The notes beneath the pieces were generated by a model, which saw only the letters and a list, made by a program, of their open reading frames with translations, made no database searches and was not told the origin of the DNA. A stretch of 21,094 bases of DNA, taken from contig JBMFIQ010000036.1 of NCBI GenBank assembly GCA_049976245.1, positions 1 through 21,094 of the forward strand, read 5' to 3'. Numbering within the stretch: position 1 is the first letter of the stretch; each line of letters begins with the position of its first letter. Origin of the DNA: Microbacter sp049976245. GTDB lineage: Bacteria; Bacteroidota; Bacteroidia; Bacteroidales; Paludibacteraceae. Of this stretch, positions 14,965-21,094 are shown piece after piece. The position numbers and the translations under genes are program-made.

Positions 14965-16112
14965 TGTCTAAGCCTTTCCACGCCGGCATCAAAGCTAAAG
15001 AAGTCAAGATACGCCTGATGAATCTCATCGGAAGACCAACGTTGATGCTGAATTCCATCTACCAACACTTTCAATCCCGTTTGAAAAGATTCCTTATCGT
15101 AGAAAATCTGAAACCATGGCTTATCAAAAAAAACATCGTATCCCCTTGCTGAAACCTGGTGAGTCAAAACAGGCAAACCAGCTTTTAAGCCATCCATTAA
15201 CCTCAACTTCAAACCACCTCCAATGTGTGTAGGGCACAAATAGAGATCCCCACGACGAATCACCTGTTCAATATTTGTTGGATTAGGTACAAGCTCCATA
15301 GAGTCTTGGTGACGCAAAATGATTGATTTTAATTCATCTCCCGGATCTCTTCCCGTAACAATGATCTTCATCTGAGGAAACAAGTCGCGAATAACGGCAT
15401 AATACCTTTGATAAAATTCAACAATACCCACCTTTGTTTGATGCGATGATAAAGTTCCGCTGATAACCACCGTAAAAGGATGATTATCATTCATGGGAGT
15501 AACAGGCAACGATTCCTCCATACCTTCAGTTTCAGAAACTCCACGAACCTTTGTCAATCCTTTAGAAGGTCCATACACTTGCAAAAAGGTGTTTTTATCC
15601 TGTTCAGTTACAAAAAGATTCAAATCACTTTTCAGATAAGCGTTCCGTTCATTTCTAATCACATAATAAGGAAATAAACCTTTAAACGACTCTATCGATT
15701 TGTTATCCAAATGATATTCCTTTTCATAGTTATGATGTACCGTTATGGTTTTAATGCCTAAAGAATGAACAAAATCGACCAAATCACCGGCAACAATGCT
15801 GCCTCCAAACACACACATCTCATATTGATCATGATGCAAAGACAAAAACCCCTTAACAAAATTTTTAAAACGATGCAAAGAACCCGTTAACAAGGACAAA
15901 TATCGAAATATTGAATTTCGAGAAGGAACCAAATAGTACCTGACCGGGAGGGAAAAGTGAGCCGTATCGCAAGAGTCTGCCATGATTAAATCGACCATTC
16001 CCGGATATAAACGTTCAAAAGCCATGATAAAGGATTTTTCACCCATGCTCCCTCCACCCTTTTTTGTAGGATCGGTACGGGTGATGTATAAAATTCGACG
16101 ATTCAATGGCAT
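14946..16112 (-). CDS. Glycosyltransferase, GT-B fold (GT4-like)
   Basis: A 388-residue protein with a two-domain GT-B layout. The start MPLNRRILYITRTDPTKKGG is followed by the N-domain strands DLIMADSC, CVFGGSIVAGDLVDF and IKTITVHHNYEKEY. The linker is near 215-235. The C-domain carries FTVVISGTLSSHQTK, MKIIVTGRDPGDELK and the donor-site region LYLCPTHIGGGLKLRLMDGL followed by KAGLPVLTH. Such GGGLKLR..(D/E)GL.AG.PVL patterns are typical of surface-glycan GT4/Glyco_trans_1_4 members. No signal peptide; cytoplasmic. It probably adds a sugar to the repeat unit. It lies 87 bases after the polymerase gene and is followed by the operon's longest internal gap. Confidence 0.82.
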   Translation of the reverse strand: MPLNRRILYITRTDPTKKGGGSMGEKSFIMAFERLYPGMVDLIMADSCDTAHFSLPVRYYLVPSRNSIFRYLSLLTGSLHRFKNFVKGFLSLHHDQYEMCVFGGSIVAGDLVDFVHSLGIKTITVHHNYEKEYHLDNKSIESFKGLFPYYVIRNERNAYLKSDLNLFVTEQDKNTFLQVYGPSKGLTKVRGVSETEGMEESLPVTPMNDNHPFTVVISGTLSSHQTKVGIVEFYQRYYAVIRDLFPQMKIIVTGRDPGDELKSIILRHQDSMELVPNPTNIEQVIRRGDLYLCPTHIGGGLKLRLMDGLKAGLPVLTHQVSARGYDVFFDKPWFQIFYDKESFQTGLKVLVDGIQHQRWSSDEIHQAYLDFFSFDAGVERLRQCLIGL

Positions 16113-16199
16113 CTTGTTATTTAGTTTTATTTGTCGACATATTTAAGTTAAAAACTGAAGTCAGAAAAGTATTGTAAGTGTTTATCCTGCAGTGTAACA

Positions 16200-17435
16200 T
16201 TACTCCACAGCATCTCTATCCCCTATTTTAAATCTCAACAACACGCTGATAAGCAGCATTAAAAAAATATATTTATTTCCATTGTCATTAAGCAAATTGA
16301 AAATAAACAAGCCTTGCAACGGAACTTGACAATAAATCACCATTAAAATCAATTTGTACATGGGAATTTCTTCTGATTGTCGGAATAAAATAAATCCCAA
16401 TATAGAAGCCGCTACAACAAGCAGAGTAGTCCCCACAAGTCCAAAATCGATGAAAAAGCTACCAATAAAAGTATAAAAAACGCCCAAATAAAATCCGGTT
16501 TCCGTACTTGCATAATCAAAATATTGAACCACGCCTTCACGATGAGGCAGTCCCATGATTCGTTGTACAAAAGGAAAATTCAATGTACCATGTTGAAATA
16601 CGGTAAAATGCTCAAAATAATCTCCAAAGTTGATTGCTGGTTGACCCCAATAATCTAAAATACCAAACAGTGGACCATAATCATAATTTTCAAAACGAGC
16701 AACAGAAACCACTGAGAAATAGATGATTCCCAACGCGAGTGCAATCAAAAAAGGCAAAATGATTTTTCTTCTCTGATGCTGATCGATGTATTTTCTAAAA
16801 AGGAGATATAAAAAAAGATACATCAATGCCCAATACACTATGTCTCCTCTTGCAACATAGAGCAGTGAAATGACGAGTACCGACGTTGAAGACAAGAAAA
16901 GCAAGATATTAAATGTTCTTTTTTTGGACAAGAAAGCCATTGAATAAAAAAAGAAAAGCAAAGACAAAGGGTAAAAAATAGACAAATTAGAAATAATAAA
17001 ATTTACAGCATCATTATCACTGTAAATATCAATATTCCCTTGCATAGCAGCATTTCGAATGTAACTAATATCGCCGCTTGTGACGTTTTTGATTCCATTA
17101 GGCAATAAAAAAGCATAAGTAAGAAAACCGGATATAATCAAAACATACGACAAAACATTAAACTTATGTGAAGAGAAAGAGATGCTGATAGAATATTCTC
17201 GGGAAGAAAAATGCAAAATAGGCAATAACCAAATGAAGATCATCAACACTAAATAAATCATCGAATAAAAAGAGGGATGCACGTCACTATACTTATCAAA
17301 TCCATAATATAAAGGGATCGCAGCACCAAATACTAAGGTGTAGAGGATCAGCAGAAAAGAAGCAATATTGAGTCCGTACTTACGGTAATAGTAAATAAGT
17401 AACAAAGAAAAAGAAACAAAAGGAATGACGATCAT
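16200..17435 (-). CDS. Wzy-like O-antigen/exopolysaccharide polymerase
   Basis: The 411-residue, very hydrophobic protein has roughly ten to twelve membrane spans and a larger polar loop in its second half (near residues 240-300, YDYGPLFGILDYWGQPAINF and following). This layout is that of oligosaccharide repeat-unit polymerases, which are recognised by topology and locus more than by motif. It would act in the inner membrane, joining repeat units on undecaprenyl diphosphate at the periplasmic face. Its ATG overlaps the stop of the GT2 gene by four bases (ATGA), a sign of coupled translation. Flippase, GT2 and polymerase in a row support the call. A WaaL-type ligase cannot be excluded, but no such locus logic is visible. 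Confidence 0.8.
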   Translation of the reverse strand: MIVIPFVSFSLLLIYYYRKYGLNIASFLLILYTLVFGAAIPLYYGFDKYSDVHPSFYSMIYLVLMIFIWLLPILHFSSREYSISISFSSHKFNVLSYVLIISGFLTYAFLLPNGIKNVTSGDISYIRNAAMQGNIDIYSDNDAVNFIISNLSIFYPLSLLFFFYSMAFLSKKRTFNILLFLSSTSVLVISLLYVARGDIVYWALMYLFLYLLFRKYIDQHQRRKIILPFLIALALGIIYFSVVSVARFENYDYGPLFGILDYWGQPAINFGDYFEHFTVFQHGTLNFPFVQRIMGLPHREGVVQYFDYASTETGFYLGVFYTFIGSFFIDFGLVGTTLLVVAASILGFILFRQSEEIPMYKLILMVIYCQVPLQGLFIFNLLNDNGNKYIFLMLLISVLLRFKIGDRDAVE

Positions 17436-18370
17436 GAATTGTTCAATTTTGAGAAAAGTTTTATTCCAAAAGCCTGAATCAATGTTGAAAGAGAAATGAA
17501 TTTATGATGAGAAAAAAGCATCCGCGTGATTAATTTCCAAAATGGTTCTGAGGTTAAAAGCAGCCTGTTTCGTTGATCGATGTATTTTTTAATTTGTTGA
17601 AAAATTAGCGATTGAGGGATGATTGGATTGGGAACGGCAGAAAAAAACCCAAACAACCATTTTTGATATAATTCATTGGCTTTTAATTTGTTCTCCACAT
17701 ATCCTCCGGAAGATATGTTAATGCCTGAATGTCGAAAATAAAACAAGAGATCCGAAGAATAGGCTACACCTCCCTCTTTTGACAATTCAAACCAGGTAGC
17801 ATCGTCGGAGCACCAGGCCGAAGGAAAATCCACAAAGCCCCCAATCAATCGCAATGCTTCAGTGCGACACATAAAATCGGGGGCATATTGTACCCTGTAA
17901 TTCTTAATCCTATGCCAAACAAAATCGAAAGAACGCTCATATTCGGGACATAATGGGCTTAGATCAACGATCTGATCATTTTTATCAATCAATGCAACCC
18001 GTGCGTGAAACAAATTCACTTTAGGATATTTTGTAGCCAGATGCAACATCTCGGAAAGAAAATTTTCGTGATAAAGATCATCATCCGAAGCCAATACAAA
18101 AAACTCACCTTTAGCAAAATCAAGACATTTATTCCAATTACCAACCAAAGAAGCAGCACCTAAATTAACCGCGTTTTTGTAGTATTGAATGCGAGCATCT
18201 CCGGCATATTTTTCCATGATGGAATCAAAATCATCAGGAGAAGCATCGTTAACAACAATGATTTCGAAATTTGGATAAGTTTGATTTAACAAACTATGTA
18301 ATGCTTTTTCAAAATAAGCTGATTTAAAAGCAGGCAAACCTATCGATACCAAACCTCTTTCTAAATTCAT
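17432..18370 (-). CDS. Glycosyltransferase family 2
   Basis: The 312-residue GT-A enzyme shows SIGLPAFKSAYFEKALHSLL, then QTYPNFEIIVVNDASPDD with the nucleotide-binding Asp42. NLGAASLVGNWNKCLDFAKG and FVLASDDDLYH follow, giving an acidic Asp96-98 cluster for metal and sugar-nucleotide binding. A WCSDDATWFELSKEG segment near residues 186-200 is the usual acceptor/catalytic region. The C-terminal 70 residues are basic and aromatic, likely membrane contact. It would add one sugar to the lipid-linked unit. The ATG comes 40 bases after the flippase stop, and its own stop overlaps the polymerase start. Confidence 0.9.
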   Translation of the reverse strand: MNLERGLVSIGLPAFKSAYFEKALHSLLNQTYPNFEIIVVNDASPDDFDSIMEKYAGDARIQYYKNAVNLGAASLVGNWNKCLDFAKGEFFVLASDDDLYHENFLSEMLHLATKYPKVNLFHARVALIDKNDQIVDLSPLCPEYERSFDFVWHRIKNYRVQYAPDFMCRTEALRLIGGFVDFPSAWCSDDATWFELSKEGGVAYSSDLLFYFRHSGINISSGGYVENKLKANELYQKWLFGFFSAVPNPIIPQSLIFQQIKKYIDQRNRLLLTSEPFWKLITRMLFSHHKFISLSTLIQAFGIKLFSKLNNS

Positions 18371-18410
18371 TCATTTTAATTTAATTCACGAAAATCCAAA
18401 AAATTCATTT

Positions 18411-19823
18411 TCAGTGATGAAATTTTAAATTCGCCGATAACCATCGTGACTTGGAATTAACAAGATACCGAATATCTGCAAAAGTAACATTTAATTCCTT
18501 AATGACCTCAAAGGGCCATTTCCAATTTTGATAAACTGCCTGAGCAATGCCGGGAGCCAAAATCATAGCCCACAAGGTCAGATGAGTAAAATAAAAAAAA
18601 GAAAACAACAAAAGCACGGTAAAACCACCTGACAGCAATGAGGCTTTGAAAAAAGGCACCTCGTTTTTTGTTAACAAAACACTCCCCGCCATGGAATGGT
18701 TTGACTCTAAAAATCCCACAAAGGTTGCGAGCAACAAAACCGCAAAAGGCATTAATTGCGTTTGACTTCCAATTAAATGCAAAGCCCACGGCCCAATGAA
18801 CAGCAATCCGATTCCACCTGCTACAAAAGTAAGAAAAAGCACCAATGCTCCCCTTATATACAAATATTTAATGCCTTCCAGATTTTGTTCTACTCTAAAT
18901 TGTACTATCTTGGGTTGGTAGGTTGACGTATAAATTCCCGCCAAAACAGCAATAATACCGATTAATTGCATGGAGATGCCATACGAAGCTATTTGTTCCA
19001 AGGTCAAATAAAGAGATCCGATAAACATAGCCGATTTAGTGACCATGAAACCACCCAATGAGGTCAATCCCACTTTCACGGCATTGGGATAGACGGCATG
19101 TAAAATCTCATTTTTGGGACGTGGAACCGCTGATTTCAAGGCCTGCTTAACAGCAGGCGTAAAAAAAGAGCGATATGACAATGTTCGGACAATGAATACC
19201 GACGAAGCCTGTGCTGAAACAATGGCAATCAATCCAAATCCTTTCAAAATTAAGACAGAAGCAATGAGTAAATAAACGCTTTGCCCGATAATGACAATCT
19301 GTTTCGAGCGCTTGATTAATCCTTTTCCTTGCAACAGAGAATCGTAGTAAAGCGTGTAAAGATTATACGTATTGATGACAATCAATAAACCCCAAGCCAC
19401 ATAAACTTCTAAATGAGGTTCGTGATAGCGTTTAAGGAGGGTATGAATGTAGTATGTACCTAATGTAGTCAGCAAAAGAAACACCACGATGGACATGCGA
19501 CTATAGAACCAGCGCATTGAACGAATAAGCCCACCCAAAAGCCCATAATCCACCGTTACATCGCACTCAATGATTGCCTCATGTCCTGTTTGTTTCAAAG
19601 AGCGTACGCCACTAAAGACATATGTTACATTGCGCGTAAAAGAAGGATTAAAACCAAAATCAATCAGTCCAACAAAAGATGTGATCGTTGTAAAAACAGA
19701 CCAAATTCCCACTTTTTCCGCAGGCATTTTATGTAAAATAAACGGAAGCAACAAAGCTCCTCCGGCAATAAACAAAAAAGTAGCCGCATAATTCCAAAAA
19801 ACATCATTTTTAGTTATTTGCAT
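18411..19823 (-). CDS. Wzx-type polysaccharide flippase (MOP superfamily)
   Basis: A polytopic protein of 470 residues with about twelve to fourteen hydrophobic spans. The start MQITKNDVFWNYAATFLFIA, followed by LLLPFILHKMPAEKVGIWSVF, is the typical first-helix pair of polysaccharide transporters (Polysacc_synt/MVF). FVGLIDFGFNPSFTRNVTYVF continues the pattern. It would flip the undecaprenyl-linked repeat unit across the inner membrane. I choose the ATG at 19823, because the frame extends upstream only through a GTG at 19850 that adds nine polar residues not typical of the family. It is the first gene of the exopolysaccharide operon. The long leader and hairpin upstream suggest attenuation control. 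Confidence 0.9.
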   Translation of the reverse strand: MQITKNDVFWNYAATFLFIAGGALLLPFILHKMPAEKVGIWSVFTTITSFVGLIDFGFNPSFTRNVTYVFSGVRSLKQTGHEAIIECDVTVDYGLLGGLIRSMRWFYSRMSIVVFLLLTTLGTYYIHTLLKRYHEPHLEVYVAWGLLIVINTYNLYTLYYDSLLQGKGLIKRSKQIVIIGQSVYLLIASVLILKGFGLIAIVSAQASSVFIVRTLSYRSFFTPAVKQALKSAVPRPKNEILHAVYPNAVKVGLTSLGGFMVTKSAMFIGSLYLTLEQIASYGISMQLIGIIAVLAGIYTSTYQPKIVQFRVEQNLEGIKYLYIRGALVLFLTFVAGGIGLLFIGPWALHLIGSQTQLMPFAVLLLATFVGFLESNHSMAGSVLLTKNEVPFFKASLLSGGFTVLLLFSFFYFTHLTLWAMILAPGIAQAVYQNWKWPFEVIKELNVTFADIRYLVNSKSRWLSANLKFHH

Positions 19824-19983
19824 GGTATGTGACTGCCGTTCCGTTTTCACCGTCTCTATATTTCAAATTATTCGAACACGTTTATTGTTAAATAGGCGAC
19901 ATTTACTAAAATGCAAGCTAATAAAAGCGCTACTCCCAATACTTTTTTTAATGGTTATTATAATTTAACCTTTACCTTCAATT

Positions 19984-20016
19984 GAAAAAAACATTTCTTA
20001 CAAGTGTAAAATGTTT
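19984..20016 (-). terminator. Hairpin with T tract in the wzx leader: possible attenuator
   Basis: On the minus strand AAACATTT (20016-20009) pairs with AAATGTTT (19996-19989) over a 12-base loop, and seven T follow (19991-19985). The stem is AT-rich, so it is weak, but placement between the promoter-like box at 20102 and the wzx start is suggestive of conditional termination. Confidence 0.4.
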
Positions 20017-20101
20017 AAGCCTTGAAGTTTTTATTTCAATGCAAATAGAGTAAAAGCTAACATTCATTGTGTTCAGATGAAAGCTTTCTTTGTTACGAGT
20101 G

Positions 20102-20109
20102 CAAAGATA
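20102..20109 (-). promoter_or_regulatory. Candidate promoter (-7 box) of the wzx/wzy operon
   Basis: Minus-strand TATCTTTG matches TAnnTTTG exactly. A TTG near 20129 could be the -33 element, 17 bases upstream. It faces the wzx gene with a leader of about 270 bases. The flanking GCAAAGATAGC context is common at Bacteroidota promoters. Confidence 0.45.
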
Positions 20110-20202
20110 GCAGTTCTATTTTAGATCAATGTAATGAATTTAGCAAAATTTCAAGTCAAGAGAAATGATTCAAGGAGTATTGGTGAAGCTGTGGAGTGAA
20201 AA

Positions 20203-20246
20203 AGTGTAACAATGTAAGAGTTTAAGATGTAAGGTGTAGGGTGTAA
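20203..20246. repeat. Short degenerate heptad repeat (GTGTAAG type)
   Basis: Units AGATGTA-AGGTGTA-GGGTGTA are preceded by two looser copies. The 7-base period matches the big blocks at the left end, but the word is different. It lies between the ligase terminator and the wzx promoter region. Confidence 0.5.
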
Positions 20247-20296
20247 AAAAGATGAAGCATTATTCCCACATTTCAAGTGTAATTGAGATGCTTCAT
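20245..20296 (-). terminator. Intrinsic terminator of the lipoate-ligase-like gene
   Basis: On the minus strand ATGAAGCAT (20296-20288) pairs perfectly with ATGCTTCAT (20260-20252), loop 27 bases, followed by CTTTTTT. It begins two bases after the ligase stop codon. Confidence 0.6.
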
Positions 20297-20298
20297 TT

Positions 20299-20958
20299 TC
20301 ACAAGTTTGCAACATTGATTATTTGTTGCAATGCTGGAAGGAGGATGGCGGCGAGGGCGGAGGGTGATTGTTGACAACCCAGTTCGTGCAATGAAGTGAC
20401 AAAAGCATGGTGTGGTCTCCCATGACGATAATCAGGTTCTTTGGCCGGATGAGTGAGGTATTTTTCAAAAGTGGCAGCAGGTTCGGAGACGTTTAACACG
20501 GCATGATAAAGCAGGTCGGAATGAGAACGGTAGATGGCAGACCCCATGACTTTTTTATCACCAAAGGCCAAATCGGAAATGCCTTTTAACGAAAGAGCGT
20601 CAATGGAACACGCCTTCAAAGCATCCATCAGATGGTTGTTGATGCGATCAAAAAGCTGTTTTGGCTCAAGTGTGGTAACAGCATGAAGATGTAGGCCAAT
20701 CACCACGTTGTTGGGAGACAGCAGCACGGTTTGACCTCCCGAAGGGCGTTTAAGCACTTCAATGCCGTCTTTCAAGACCTGATCGAGACGCAAGGCTTCT
20801 TCGGGGCGATTAGAAGCTCCCAACACAATGTACATACGATCAGGAACCCACGTTAAGACCGAATGAAAAGGATCGTCCAGCAAACGACGATCCGGCAGAT
20901 TGTATGGTTTTACATTGATCATGAAAAAGTTTTCAAGAATGCTCTTTGGCAAATACAT
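20299..20958 (-). CDS. Lipoate-protein ligase A / LipB-fold family protein
   Basis: The 219-residue protein consists of the BPL/LplA/LipB catalytic domain alone. RPEEALRLDQVL and KRPSGGQTVLLSPNNVVIG (residues 70-88) form the lipoyl-AMP or acyl-binding loop. KGISDLAFGDKKVMGSAIYR carries Lys136, matching the catalytic lysine of the KisGsA motif. NVSEPAATFEKYLTHPAKEPDYR and FVTSL follow as in the family. It would attach lipoate or octanoate to E2/GcvH proteins, though the short form lacking the LplA C-terminal domain means substrate and mode (ligase or octanoyl transferase) are open. It has its own terminator and no link to the polysaccharide genes, so it marks the right edge of the locus. A second start (Met13) is possible. 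Confidence 0.8.
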   Translation of the reverse strand: MYLPKSILENFFMINVKPYNLPDRRLLDDPFHSVLTWVPDRMYIVLGASNRPEEALRLDQVLKDGIEVLKRPSGGQTVLLSPNNVVIGLHLHAVTTLEPKQLFDRINNHLMDALKACSIDALSLKGISDLAFGDKKVMGSAIYRSHSDLLYHAVLNVSEPAATFEKYLTHPAKEPDYRHGRPHHAFVTSLHELGCQQSPSALAAILLPALQQIINVANL

Positions 20959-21094
20959 GACAAGAAATTAAATATCAACATCATGCAGTGAACTATTTCA
21001 TCATTCATTGCTAAGTGATTCAACTTTCGCAAGTAAATAATGGTTTGATTTTTAGGTGTTATTAGATGAATTTAATTTGATAATCAGTTTCTTA

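Overview
The window looks like a chromosomal segment from a member of the Bacteroidota, most likely Bacteroidales. Three things point there: promoter-like TAnnTTTG boxes, protein families that are common in that phylum (Wzi-type capsule porin, lipocalin-like lipoprotein, AAA/DUF4143 ATPases, four-helix S23 protein), and AT-rich intergenic DNA packed with 7-bp-periodic repeats. The genus cannot be fixed from the sequence alone. No rRNA, tRNA or CRISPR array was seen.

Left part (1-5450, + strand): remains of one polysaccharide locus interrupted by repeat-associated genes. It holds an AAA/DUF4143 ATPase between two blocks of heptad repeats, a sugar-nucleotide SDR enzyme carrying a piece of the same repeat inside its coding sequence, a four-helix S23/Avd-like gene framed by inverted copies of the repeat, and a WbpL-type polyprenyl-phosphate sugar-1-phosphate transferase. 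These are followed by a roughly 40-codon 3' remnant of a DegT/DnrJ/EryC1/StrS aminotransferase and a frameshifted, C-terminally truncated second AAA ATPase. The SDR, the transferase and the lost aminotransferase would together make and attach an amino sugar. The ATPases, S23 gene and repeats look like later arrivals.

Middle (5492-9350, - strand): a Wzi-family outer-membrane protein, a lipocalin-like lipoprotein and a WecA-type initiating transferase. They are separated by noncoding spacers with G/C-rich palindromes, an unusual 10-base C tract and dispersed-repeat-like sequence.

Right part (9695-19823, - strand): a compact Wzx/Wzy-type exopolysaccharide operon. Read in transcription order it encodes flippase, GT2, Wzy-like polymerase, GT-B glycosyltransferase, GT4, NodB-type deacetylase, a secreted beta-propeller lipoprotein, GT4 and GT2. 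A good promoter box near 20105 and a leader hairpin with a T tract suggest control by attenuation and antitermination. A small LplA/LipB-fold ligase (20299-20958) with its own terminator lies upstream. WecA-like priming, five glycosyltransferases, Wzx and Wzy together form a plausible complete route for a repeat-unit polysaccharide, with Wzi as surface anchor.
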